Source of the DNA: CAZMNY01 sp964567745
GTDB lineage: Bacteria; Planctomycetota; Planctomycetia; Pirellulales; Pirellulaceae
Direction: 5' to 3'
NCBI GenBank assembly: GCA_964567745.1
Contig: CAZMNY010000005.1
Location: 209,697 to 273,696 of the forward strand
DNA: 64,000 nt
The position numbers and the translations under genes are program-made. Numbering within the stretch: the first letter of the stretch is position 1; each line of letters begins with the position of its first letter. The notes below the pieces were generated by a model that worked only from the letters and a program-made list of their open reading frames with translations, was not told where the DNA came from and did not search any database. Positions 1 through 9,700 of this stretch are shown in pieces.

Positions 1-2
1 TC

Positions 3-677
3 AACTCAGACGGCTGGGCGCTGCTCAAGGGTGACATCACGGTGAAGACGAATCCCGGTGGCACCGTAGCGGAGACGCCGTCGACGCTCCTGACCGGAGA
101 AGACCTCAAGGGAATTCAAGCGCGGTATGTAGCACTTCACATCAAAGAGGTGCTGGGTGGCAAGGGCGATCTTCGCCATGCGCCTCTGGGGGAAGTTCAG
201 GTATTTGGAACTTCGACAACGGGGTTCGTTTACGTGCCCGATGACGGACCGAAGGGCTATTTGCCGCCAGAGAAGCGCGACGACGGAATCAGTGTTTCCG
301 ATTTGAGCGAAGTCAAATGCGACCAGAAAACGCTCGTTGGCTTGATCGACCGCATCGACAGCAATCCGGACAACCGCATCGACAGCCTCCTGATCGCCAA
401 AGACGGCACGCTTGTGCTCGAACGCTATTTTCGACGAGCGCACATCGACCAACTCCATCCGGCCCGTTCGATCATCAAGGGCGTTCTTTCCATTATGGAA
501 TGCCCAGGCGCTGCACTTTTAGAATGCCATTCACAACAGCGAAAGCGACGACACGGTCGGACGCGATGTACCTCGGGCGTGGGCGGCTTGGTATCATTGT
601 TCATGCCGCCCAAACATCCGCGAATATTCTCTATTGGGAGTGTGCGTCACACAACGCGCGTAATCACCGAATCGTGA
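3..677 (+). pseudogene. 3' part of a broken secreted serine hydrolase (beta-lactamase-like), partial at window edge
   Basis: The frame is open from the first bases, so the gene begins outside the window. The first ~65 residues read like the end of a discoidin/F5-8C-type module (ARYVALHIKEVLGG followed by APLGEVQVFGT). Residues from about position 300 resemble the start of a class C beta-lactamase/serine hydrolase domain: a DSLLIAKDGTLVLERYF strand, then a segment (RSIIKGVL) where the SxxK nucleophile motif is expected. Homology-like sequence stops shortly after, near position 510, and the rest of the frame to the stop looks random and basic. A complete serine hydrolase domain needs roughly 300 more residues, including a Tyr motif and a KTG-like motif; neither is visible. 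I infer a 3'-truncated pseudogene. The family assignment is moderately sure, the truncation fairly sure. Confidence 0.5.
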
Positions 678-2590
678 GCCGTCGAAAATTGAAGCCGACT
701 GTCCTGCTCGTCGCGATACTAGCATGGCTTCCACTGAGCAATACGGGCCGCGCTGCCGACACAGAGACGGCGGCGATCGACCAGAAGCTCGTTCGGCGAG
801 GAAAGTGGGTGGAGAGTCGGTTTCGATTTGCGAAGGCGCCATCATTGCAGACGACAGAGGATGGCGCAACGTTGGAGTATGACTTTGAAGCGACTGGTAT
901 GGCCATTCGACTCGGCGGCCACAACGTCCCGGCCTATGGGGCTCCGAATCTCGGACGCCTGGTGGTGACGATCGACGGCAAGAATCGGCGGGTTATCAGG
1001 CCGCGATCGCTACCGCGTGAGATAGTGTTGAATCGTCGCCTGTCGCCTGGCAAGCACATGCTACGCGTCGTACATCAACGTGACGGCGATAACGCAGGAT
1101 GTCGAATCGAATCGTTTCGCACTTGGAACGATCCGCGCGGCGAAGTTCATTTCCATGTGAGTGGCGAAGCGAACGCGCATCTTGTTGACTGCCTGGCCAT
1201 TCTCCGTCGTGGCAAGGCCGTCGTGCGAAAAGAATTGGTGCGAAACTGGCTAACAGGTCAATGTTCGCTGACCGGCCTTCCGTCTGGAGACGACTATTCG
1301 CTCGAGATTCAAGCCGCCGGATGGATAACGGCTCGCAGCGCCACGTTCGGCATCGAGGCCGCCCAACTGACGGAACTTGCGCCCATTTACTTGCGGCGCG
1401 ATCCGGCCACCATCATCCAACGGTTTCGTTTCCCTCGTATGAATCAGCCGGCGATTCGCCGACCGGGCGAGACCTTTCGCGCGCGCTTTCTCGGTTTCAA
1501 CGCAACGATCGACGAAGTGAAACTCTCGCGCAAGGTTGGCCCCGCCGTGATCTCGCGAGTCGTTGAGTTCGAGGAAGACAAGACTAGGGCTTACTACTAC
1601 GACCGCGAAGTGATAGTGAAGTTGCCGCCTGACATGCCAGTTGGCGCCTACGATCTGACCGTCAAGGTGACCGGCGGCCTGCGGACCGGGTTTTGCCGCT
1701 CGCCTCGCAGCGTCCACGTCGTGCGACAATATCCTACGGACCCAAGGTTCGTCACGTTCGGGCATCTTGATACGTCAGCCCAGCACCAAGCAGAATATCT
1801 TGAGCGGCTGGTCAGCATCATCAACTTACTCGCCCCCGACATGGTGCTCTGTAGTAACGCCTGCAATCCGGCTTATGTGTCGGGCGCGTTCGCTGGGCTC
1901 GATATCCCCTATGTCATCAACTTTGGAAACCATCAGTTTCCCGGACACGAAGCGTGGTATGGCGACCCGGTTGCACTTGTTGACGTCGGACCGCACGTAA
2001 GTGTGCTGAACTTCGGGCATCCCTGGCACACAGACAGATCAAAAGCCGAGTCGCTGCTCGCGTCGCGCCCCGATACGGCCATTCGAGTGATCAATGCGTT
2101 TGAGGCCAACGCGCCTTTTTCGCTGCTCAACAAACATCAGGTCCGCATGATTCACGACGCGCACGGGATCGGTAAAAAGGTAACGGACTTCGGCGCCACC
2201 CCCACGCGCCGCGTCGGCAAATCCAACTCCGAGAGTTTTCGTCTCGTCCGTTTTCGTAACAACCGAGTCGAGTCATGCACTTACAATGGCCACGAAACCG
2301 CGCCGATTCCTTTCCCGCGCGAGTCGGTCGCACCATTGAGCGTCTCGTTTCGCCGAGCGAATGACGGAACACAATCCAACAACGCGGCCACCGTCACAAA
2401 CCGACTTGCGGAAGCCTATCCCAACGCGCGCGTGACTTTCCTCGTTCCCGCCGGCCAGTACGCGATCAAGGGTGGCCGTCTTGAATCTCAGATCCCCAGC
2501 GATGACGGTCTCCTCCATGTGTTGTCGATACGTCTCGACATCCCCGCGCATGCCGCTTTGACCGTCCATGTAGACCGCGCGCCTCAGTAA
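674..2590 (+). CDS. secreted metallophosphoesterase-like protein
   Basis: A 638-residue protein starting at GTG 674, chosen because it places a signal peptide (basic SRRKLK, then a hydrophobic stretch ending ...GRAA) at the N-terminus; the longer frame upstream only shadows the broken gene before it. The first ~270 residues look like beta-rich accessory domains. From about residue 355 (DPRFVTFGHLDTS ... LLAPDMVLCSNACNPAYVSG ... IPYVINFGNHQF) the pattern fits a calcineurin-like phosphoesterase: first motif GHLD instead of the usual DxH, then a GNHQ block instead of GNHD. The later His motifs are less obvious (HPWH, MIHDAHG). Metal ligands are therefore partly substituted, and catalytic activity is uncertain. 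The C-terminal ~100 residues form another beta domain. It stands alone between a pseudogene and the enolase-family gene. Confidence 0.6.
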   Translation: MSRRKLKPTVLLVAILAWLPLSNTGRAADTETAAIDQKLVRRGKWVESRFRFAKAPSLQTTEDGATLEYDFEATGMAIRLGGHNVPAYGAPNLGRLVVTIDGKNRRVIRPRSLPREIVLNRRLSPGKHMLRVVHQRDGDNAGCRIESFRTWNDPRGEVHFHVSGEANAHLVDCLAILRRGKAVVRKELVRNWLTGQCSLTGLPSGDDYSLEIQAAGWITARSATFGIEAAQLTELAPIYLRRDPATIIQRFRFPRMNQPAIRRPGETFRARFLGFNATIDEVKLSRKVGPAVISRVVEFEEDKTRAYYYDREVIVKLPPDMPVGAYDLTVKVTGGLRTGFCRSPRSVHVVRQYPTDPRFVTFGHLDTSAQHQAEYLERLVSIINLLAPDMVLCSNACNPAYVSGAFAGLDIPYVINFGNHQFPGHEAWYGDPVALVDVGPHVSVLNFGHPWHTDRSKAESLLASRPDTAIRVINAFEANAPFSLLNKHQVRMIHDAHGIGKKVTDFGATPTRRVGKSNSESFRLVRFRNNRVESCTYNGHETAPIPFPRESVAPLSVSFRRANDGTQSNNAATVTNRLAEAYPNARVTFLVPAGQYAIKGGRLESQIPSDDGLLHVLSIRLDIPAHAALTVHVDRAPQ

Positions 2591-2975
2591 GCGTTGGAAT
2601 CTTATTCACCGAGCGAGCAAGCTCGTTGGGGTCTTCGATAGGTGCGTAGGGCGGCGCGATACCGCACGAGCTTGATTCACCAGCACGGGACGAGGAGATC
2701 GTCCAGTTTTTGTGTATCGGTTTGGTGTATCGGACCAACGTTGCCCCGAAGGGCCTTCGGGCAACGCCGTCGAGCCTCTAACCACCTCCTTCTTCACTCC
2801 TCGCGTCCCCAAAAAGGCCTTCCGTTGACTCCGCCAGGGCCTGTGTGTAAATTGTTAACAATTAACTGTCTGCATGATGGTAACGATCGGGACACGCAGC
2901 GAAGCAGGGGGCGAGCATGGCGTGGATTGCCCGTACGATTGGAGTGCAAGTCGTATTGAAACAAACATTCTCAGC
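2591..2975. other. intergenic region without a recognisable gene
   Basis: About 385 bases between the phosphoesterase and the enolase-superfamily gene. It holds one copy of a dispersed palindromic repeat near its left end (listed separately). The remaining sequence has no reading frame with convincing protein character and no clear promoter. A short A/T-rich stretch near 2850-2870 could belong to the promoter of the next gene, but I cannot define a -10/-35 pair. Confidence 0.4.
2603..2635 (-). repeat. dispersed intergenic palindromic repeat, copy 1
   Basis: On the minus strand this reads GACCCCAACGAGCTTGCTCG followed by CTCGGTGAATAAG. The core AACGAGCTTGCTCG(TT) is an inverted repeat able to fold into a 6-7 bp stem with a tiny CTTG/TT loop. 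Nearly the same unit occurs at 19492 and 38881, each time just outside genes. Confidence 0.65.
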
Positions 2976-4085
2976 ATGCCGCCAATCATGAAGATTCAAC
3001 AAGTTGAAACCGAGCTCTACCATGTTCCGCTTGCCAGACCGATGGTGGACGCCATTCATGGAGAGCAGAACGACTTTTCATTAATCGTCGTCAAGATAAC
3101 CACCGAGGATGGCGCTGAAGGTATGGGCTACACGTACAGTGTTGGCCAGGTCGGCGGCACCTCCATCGCCACTCTGATCAACGACAATTTGGCTCCGCTA
3201 TTGGTAGGCGAGGATCCGCGACGCATCGAGCAACTGTGGAGCAAGATGTGGTGGGCTCTGCACTACGTCGGCCGCGGCGGGATTGCCGTCTTTGGTTTGT
3301 CCGCTGTCGATACTGCTCTGTGGGATTTAAAAGCGCGTCTGGCTGACGAACCGCTTTGGCGATTCCTCGGCGGTCACGACAACAGAGCGGAAGCCTACGC
3401 TGGCGGAATCGATCTCCAGATGACAATCGACGAATTGCTCGAACAGACTCAGGGCTTTCTCGACGACGGCTTGCGGGCAATCAAGATCAAGGTTGGTCGA
3501 GACTCCATTGCGGAAGAGTGCGAACGCATCGCGGCGGTGCGGGAGTTTCTCGGTCCTGACAAGAAGCTGATGGTCGACGTCAACATGAAGTGGAGCGTCG
3601 AAAAAGCGATCAAAGCCGCCCGCGCGTTCGAGCCCTACGACTTGCACTGGATCGAGGAGCCGACGACTCCGGACGACGTCGAGGGCAACCGTCGCATCGA
3701 GGTGGAAGGCGGCATTCCGGTCGCCACGGGAGAGAACCTGCATTCGATCTACGAGTTTCGGCGGATGATTGCCGACGGTGGCGTCTCATTTCCCGAGGCG
3801 GACCTCTCAAACCTCGGCGGAATCACGGCGCTCATGAAGGTCGCGCACCTTGCCGAGGCACATAACCGCAACCTGACAACACATGGCATCCCAGAAATGC
3901 ACATTAGTTGCCTGGCGGCGATTCCCAATGCTTCGTTACTGGAGGTTCACGCCTTTCGATTGGATGACTTCCTGATCCAACAGCTCGAGATCCGAGACGG
4001 GTGGGCTTACGCATCGGATCGGCATGGGCATGGCGTCGAGATCGATTGGGAGAAGATTGCGCGACACCGCGTCGCCCTGCGTTAG
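2976..4085 (+). CDS. mandelate racemase/muconate lactonizing enzyme (enolase superfamily)
   Basis: 369 residues, the usual length for this family. The start at 2976 gives MPPIMKIQQVETELY, the normal beginning of the N-terminal capping domain; ATG 2988 is equally possible. Barrel-domain catalytic residues are all visible: KIK (K170/K172) in IKIKVG, metal ligands D201 (VDVNMKW), E227 (WIEEP) and E253 (GEN), and a general base H303 in TTHGIPE. This combination belongs to the mandelate racemase-like subgroup, which abstracts a proton alpha to a carboxylate; most members are sugar-acid dehydratases or epimerases. The substrate cannot be read from sequence. No signal peptide is visible, so it is probably cytoplasmic. 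A small gap of 43 bases separates it from the GH117-like remnant, which also concerns sugar breakdown. Confidence 0.88.
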   Translation: MPPIMKIQQVETELYHVPLARPMVDAIHGEQNDFSLIVVKITTEDGAEGMGYTYSVGQVGGTSIATLINDNLAPLLVGEDPRRIEQLWSKMWWALHYVGRGGIAVFGLSAVDTALWDLKARLADEPLWRFLGGHDNRAEAYAGGIDLQMTIDELLEQTQGFLDDGLRAIKIKVGRDSIAEECERIAAVREFLGPDKKLMVDVNMKWSVEKAIKAARAFEPYDLHWIEEPTTPDDVEGNRRIEVEGGIPVATGENLHSIYEFRRMIADGGVSFPEADLSNLGGITALMKVAHLAEAHNRNLTTHGIPEMHISCLAAIPNASLLEVHAFRLDDFLIQQLEIRDGWAYASDRHGHGVEIDWEKIARHRVALR

Positions 4086-4128
4086 GAACGAGATTACGTT
4101 GCAAGAATGAAGCTCAGGAGAAACGAAC

Positions 4129-4759
4129 ATGAACCGCATCCATTCTGCTGTACTTGCTCTAACGCTTCTCGTGCCGACCTTCGCGAGCGGCCAGCATTCA
4201 CTGTTCCCCTACAAATCGGATTGGAACGGAAAGCCAGAGTCTGTCCGCGCGCAGGGGCTGGCGATCGCGGACGACCCGTTGGGACCTTTTGAGACATGTC
4301 CGACCAACCCGGTTCTGAACTCGGGCCATGAAACCGGACTGTTTCATTTTCGAGGCGGAATCGCGGCGCTGGTGATCCGACACGGGAACGAACAGAACAT
4401 GATTCAGTTTGCGCCGGACGGAGTCAACTTCAAGATCGCGTCCATCGTCAGTCTGATGCCCATTGCACCGGGCCCCTATGTGCCCGACGCGTTTACCGAC
4501 ATCAAGACGGTCGAGGAATTACCTGGGAATTGAGTCACTTTACAACGGCCGGAACGAGGACAACGAAACACAGCATTCTGGCCCGCTTCGATTGCGATTT
4601 GAGTCTCGAGAGCACGACCATGGGATGAAGGATCCCGAGCACTACTGGCCTCCGGAATTTTACTTCAGGAGCGGCCTCGGCGGGGCTCGTAAAAAGAAGG
4701 AACGCCGCGCGAAGGAAGACTTGGCGCGACCCTCACCGAGTTCGCACCGTCCACAGTAA
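4129..4759 (+). pseudogene. GH117-like glycoside hydrolase remnant: signal peptide joined to the C-terminal half
   Basis: The intact part (4129-4533, 134 codons) begins with a signal peptide (MNRIHSAVLALTLLVPTFASG) and runs directly into sequence like the second half of GH117/GH43-type beta-propeller glycosidases: YKSDWNGKPE, GLAIADDPLGPF, NPVLNSGHET, IQFAPDGVNFKIAS, GPYVPDAF. The N-terminal half with the first catalytic blades is missing. After a frame change near 4515 the protein continues as ITWELSHFTTAGT and HSILARFDCDLSLE, then changes frame again near 4610 to HDHGMKDPEHYWPPEFYF, ending at 4759. At least two frameshifts and a large internal deletion mean it cannot give a functional enzyme. 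GH117 members hydrolyse terminal 3,6-anhydrogalactose or related residues in algal galactans; the substrate here is unknown. Confidence 0.7.
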
Positions 4760-4771
4760 AGGATCCGACTT

Positions 4772-5215
4772 CATGTTTGTCCACAGCATGAGCTCAAGCC
4801 GCAGCGACGCCTTCCGCTGAGTCTCGCTCTTCGTCGTCCTTGTCGTCCTTGTCGTCGTTCCGGTCGTTGTCTTTGCCGTTGTCAGCGCGCCGACTCACGC
4901 GGACGACGGGACAACGAGCTGTTCTCGCAATTCAAATACACTCGACTGCAAGGATTTGACTACCACGGCGGCGACGGCACGGTTTCACACCGCGACCCGT
5001 CTCGCCCGATTTTCGTCGATGGCCGGTATTAAGTCTGGTACACAAAACGCGACACGCCAGTTCCTCCGCTCGGCGCAAGTCGCGCGAACGAGCCACCGAC
5101 ACGATTCCCTCCACCGACTGGGACCTCTGCGAAATTTGGTACGCCACGAGCGAGGATGGTTTCAGTTGGGAAGAGCAGGGCGCCGTGGGCGTGCTCGCCG
5201 TCGTCAAAATCCTTT
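4772..5215 (+). pseudogene. second GH117-like remnant: N-terminal half only
   Basis: Lying directly downstream of the C-terminal-half remnant, this stretch encodes the missing N-terminal half in pieces. A hydrophobic, signal-like run rich in Val (about 4815-4885) follows an in-frame TGA. In another frame come DNELFSQFKYTRLQGFDYHG, then SHRDPSRPIFVDGRY, an in-frame TAA, VWYTKRDTPVPPLGASRANE, another frame change, and TDTIPSTDWDLCEIWYATSE with DGFSWEEQGAVGV. The order of motifs (RRDPS-like, VDGxYYVWYTxR, SEIWYATSxDGxxWxEQG) matches the first blades of GH117 enzymes as I know them. Multiple stops and frameshifts make it a pseudogene. Sequence to about 5215 is recognisable; the following ~170 bases hold nothing I can name. 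Confidence 0.7.
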
Positions 5216-5383
5216 GATCGGACGTTGTGGCTCAATAGACTGATAGTAGGCAGCGGTGGATCGTCCGCCGGTCAGTTGAATCCACTTTTGACTCTCCTGC
5301 TCGCCCTTCTTCAATTGGACTTTCCCCCAGCCACACGTGTCGTGAGAGAGGCGGCTTGTGGTCCGCCGCTCGTGGGCGACGTG

Positions 5384-6769
5384 TTACGAGAGTAGGTCGG
5401 TGATGACGTGACCATGGACGTCTGTCAGCCGGAAGTCGCGACCGGCGTGGCGGAAGGTCAGGCGTTGATGGTCAAGTCCGAGGATGTGCAGAATCGTTGC
5501 ATGGAAGTCGTGCATGTGGACGGGGTTTTCTTCGACGCGATTTCCAATATCGTCCGTCTGTCCATACACGATCCCACGCTTGACGCCGCCGCCCGCGAGC
5601 CAACACGAGAAGGCAGCCGGATGGTGGTTTCGGCTCTTCGTCCCTTTGCCATCTTGCGCCCACGGAGTCCGGCCGAACTCGGTGCAAAAAACGAGCAACG
5701 TGTCGTTGAATAAGCCGCGTTGCTTGAGATCCTTGATAAGACCGGCGATCGGTCGATCGACTCGCTTCGCATATTTCGCGTGGGTGCCGACGTCGCGATG
5801 AGCCGCATCCCAATTGTCGCGGCACGCGCCGACTGCGTCGATAATCTCGACGAAGCGAACGCCGTTCTCGATCAAGCGGCGAGCCATCACGCACTGGGCA
5901 GCGTACGATGTGCGGTCGCCGGGATGTGAACCGTACAACTCCAGAGTTGGCTTGGATTCCTGAGTCAAGTCGAGCACGTCCGGCGCGAGATCCTGCAGGC
6001 CTTTCGCGGTGCGAAACGATTCGGCGCGCGTGGCGAGCTGTGAGTCGCCTGAGCGGCGGCGAAGATGTCGGCGATTCAACGTGTCGAGCAGACCGAGTTC
6101 CAATTCCTGCAGGTGTGCGGGAGATGCTGGTTTGAGATGCGGCAATGGCTCATCGCCCGGCATGATGCGAACGCCGCAGTGCGCGCCGGGGAGAAAATTC
6201 GCGTCCCAAATCTGTGGCCCACTGTACGGCCGGTGTTCGGAAATCACCACGTGCGCGGGCAGCTTGTCATTCAACGTGCCGAGACCGTAGCTCAACCAGG
6301 CGCCCAGACTCGGCATCGCGACTGTGGTGCTTCCCGTATGAAGCTGCAGAGTCGCTTCGCCGTGATCTCGATGATCAGAGTGCATTGAGCGGATCAGGGC
6401 CGATTCGTGCATCACCTCGCGAAGGTGCGGGAACAAGTCGCTAACTTCCGTACCGCATTTGGCATTCGGCCGATACCGCCACAGCGGCGCCTTGAGGAAA
6501 CGCTCGGCCTTGGGCTGGCCCGAAACGGCTGCTCGCAACTCTGGCCCAATGGAAACATCGTGTTCGCGGATCAGACGCGGTTTTGGATCGAACGTATCAA
6601 CGTGCGAATAGGCGCCCGACATATACAGCACAATAACGTGCTTGGCTCGAGGCGCGTGATGCGGTTTGGGAATCGAGCGGCTAGCTGCGATCGTTGGACG
6701 GCCACACGGAATGGCGCCGGCCGTAGCAATCGTCGCGCAAATTGCCTCGCGTCGCGTGATTCGTTTCAT
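5384..6769 (-). CDS. DUF1501 family protein, Tat-exported (partner of upstream cytochrome protein)
   Basis: 461 residues from ATG 6769, chosen because it puts MKRITRREAICATIATAG, a twin-arginine-like leader, at the N-terminus. DUF1501 proteins have the alkaline phosphatase/sulfatase-like fold. Family signatures are clear: VIVLYMSGAYSHVDTFDPKP near residue 50, FPHLREVMHESALIRSM, VLVFCTEFGRTPWAQ, and a C-terminal block with HDFHATILHILGLDH then FRHAGRDFRLTDVHG. No Cys/Ser formylglycine motif is present, so it is not a normal sulfatase. It starts 4 bases after the stop of the cytochrome gene, so the two are surely cotranscribed and probably translationally coupled. Function of the family is not established. 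Confidence 0.9.
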   Translation of the reverse strand: MKRITRREAICATIATAGAIPCGRPTIAASRSIPKPHHAPRAKHVIVLYMSGAYSHVDTFDPKPRLIREHDVSIGPELRAAVSGQPKAERFLKAPLWRYRPNAKCGTEVSDLFPHLREVMHESALIRSMHSDHRDHGEATLQLHTGSTTVAMPSLGAWLSYGLGTLNDKLPAHVVISEHRPYSGPQIWDANFLPGAHCGVRIMPGDEPLPHLKPASPAHLQELELGLLDTLNRRHLRRRSGDSQLATRAESFRTAKGLQDLAPDVLDLTQESKPTLELYGSHPGDRTSYAAQCVMARRLIENGVRFVEIIDAVGACRDNWDAAHRDVGTHAKYAKRVDRPIAGLIKDLKQRGLFNDTLLVFCTEFGRTPWAQDGKGTKSRNHHPAAFSCWLAGGGVKRGIVYGQTDDIGNRVEENPVHMHDFHATILHILGLDHQRLTFRHAGRDFRLTDVHGHVITDLLS

Positions 6770-6773
6770 GGCA

Positions 6774-9700
6774 TCAGTCGATAAAGAAAAACTCGTTGCT
6801 TGTGAGGATCGCGCGCGATAGCGCAATCAACTCGCTTGGCGGTGCGGAACTGTCTGTGTCGGCTTTTGCGTCTGCCTGTGAAGCGGATTGCGCAGCTCGA
6901 TAATCGTTCAAGAATTGTTTCAACGACGTCACTTCTTCCGCTTCCGGAGAACGACCAAATGCAGAGAGAAACAGCTCGCCAATTCGAGCGTCGTCGCCAT
7001 GAATCGCGGCAATTCGAGCGGCCAGCGCCTTGGACTGGGCGCGAATGAATGTTGAGTTCATCAGGAATAAAGCCTGAGCCGGGACATGGGAAGTCCGACG
7101 GTTCGATGTGCTGGAGTTACGATCGGGTCCGTCGAATTGATCGAGAATCGAATGGCGAAACAACCGTTGCGTGAGCAGGTAGACGCTTCGCCGGTTTGAC
7201 TCCGGCTCCATGTGGAATGGGTTGTTGAGACTGAAGCGGTTGTCGTACCACGGCTTCAGCGGGTGCGCGCTGCCTTGCGTGCGGTCGAGTTGCCCGCTGA
7301 CCGCCAGCATCGCGTCGCGGATCGATTCCGCATCAAGCCTCCGCCTCGAAAACCTTGCCAAAAGGACGTTCTGTGGGTCGGCCAGCGTCGTGCTGGCCGG
7401 CGCGGACGAACTCAACTGATACGACTCGGTCAACATGATCCGCCGGTGCAGGTTCTTTAGCGACCATCCGTCTCGGACGAATGATTCGGCGAGCCAGTCG
7501 AGCAGTTTCGGGTGCGACGGCTTGGCTCCTTGACGACCAAAATTATCGGGCGTTGCAACGAGCCCGCGGCCGAAATGTTGCTGCCAAGCACGATTCACGA
7601 TGACTCGAGCAGTAAGGGGGTGGCCCGGTCTGGTGAGCCAGCGCGCCAGTTCAAGGCGCCCGGAACCGCTCTCGATCGGCGGGGGCGCTTGACCATCGAG
7701 CACTTGCAGGAAGTGACGAGCGACGACTCCGCCAGGCTGGCGCGGGTTACCGCGACGATGCAGCTTGGCATCGTGCGGTTTGCCTTCCGAAACCGCAAAG
7801 ATAAACTCGACCGGCGGCTCCTTCGCCATCCGCTGTTTTTCCTTCTTGATCCATGCGAGGCCGTGCAACATCAGCTCGCGAAACGCACCGCCACGGAATC
7901 CAAGCAACTCTTCGCGACGTGCTTTGAGCGCCGTGATGTTGGCTTTGTCCCGTTGAGCCTTCTTCATTTGTTGCGAGACGATCTTGAATCTGTCCAGCGT
8001 CGGCTTGAGCCACGGTCGGTGATGGTTGTTGATCTGATACTCATATCGAGTGATCAAGTTCCAGTATTCCTTGGCCTGCTTGAATGCGCCTGGCCGAGGA
8101 ATTGCTGGCGACAGGTCTGACGGAGACTTTTCGTTCGACATACCCATCCATGGATATGTCGTGCTCTCGAAGATCCCGTACAGCCCGTAATAATCCGTGT
8201 TCAGTATCGGATCGAATTTGTGGTCGTGACATCGTGAACAGCGCAACGTGAGGCCGAGCACGCCGCGGCCGATCGTGTCAATCGTGTCCTCGATCGTGAG
8301 GTGGATATCGTCCTTCTTGGTATTGCCAAAGCGTCGAGACAAAGCAATGAATCCGGTAGCCACGGTCAGTCCGCGAGCCGCGTCATCGTCCGTCACATTG
8401 CGAGCGAGAATGTCGCCGGCAATCTGCGACTGCAAAAACTCGTCAAACGGTAAGTCGGCGTTCAACGAATCAATGACCCAATTGCGATAAAGGTACGCCG
8501 TGCGAATTGGAATGTCGCCGACATCCCCTTGCGTGTCGGCGTAGCGAGCGACGTCCAGCCACAACCGACCGGCTCGCTCTCCGTAGTGCTTTGAAACGAG
8601 CAACCGATCGACGACTTTGGCGAAAGCTGTTTGATCGTTGGCTGGGTCGTCGAGAAAGCTCTGAATCTCTGCGGCAATCGGCGGGAGCCCAGTGAGGTCG
8701 AGCGAGGCGCGACGGATGAGAGTCCGCCGGTCTGCTCGTTCCGTCGCCCGGATTCCCGACTCGCGCCGTTTGAATTCGAGGAAGCGATCGATTGTCGAAG
8801 CAGCCCAGCGGGCGTTATCGATCGGAGGAGGCTTGAAGTTGTCTCGAGGTTGGAGCGCCCAGTCTTTGACCGGATCGATCGTCAGCTTGCGCGCTGAGTT
8901 GCTATGAGCCGGCACTTTGGCGGCGGCTGGTCTTGAGCTCTCAGGCCATATTGCGCCATCGTCGATCCAGCGGCTGAGCGCAGCAATCTCGCCTCGCGAC
9001 AGTGAGTCGTCCTTGTCTGGTGGCATGTGCAGTTCTTTGTGTCTCCGCTTCAGCGCGTGGATCAGCAGACTGTCCTCGGCCCGGCCCGGAACAATCGCGG
9101 GACCAAAGTCGCCGCCCGCAATCAACGCCCGGCGAGAGCCAACCGACAACACCGACTCGGCACCCGCGTCCCCCGAGTGACAGTCCGCGCAGCGCTCGAC
9201 GAGCAGCGGCCGCACCTTTAACTCGAAGAACTCCTCTTTTGCGGCTAACGACGTCGCGATTCTAGGTTGGGTTTTGAGTTCGTCCTGGCCAGATCGAAAG
9301 TGTCGCGCTGCATCGTCGACGGACAGCGCGCGGTCGTACAAGGCGAATTCGTCGATCGACCCCTGCCAAGGTGAGTTCGGATGAACGCCGTTTCCAATCC
9401 GCAGGGGGCCGTCGTTGTCGATCGTCGTTGTCGAAGGGAACGTCGATTTGTTTACCAGCTTGCCGTCGAGCACCGCTTGCATCGTTCCTTTCGACCGTGA
9501 CCGATCGACGATGATGGCCACATGATGCCACCTGCCGTCTCCCGCCGAGTTGTCGCCAGCTGGATTGCGGATCGAGACGCCGAAGGACTTTTCGCCGGTG
9601 TCGTGAATGCGAAAATAGTAGCGCCCATCCTGACGAGCGCGGTAGAACCACATCGAGTTGCGTGTGAATCTCGTCTTGTCAGCCTTGTAAAATAGGCTTG

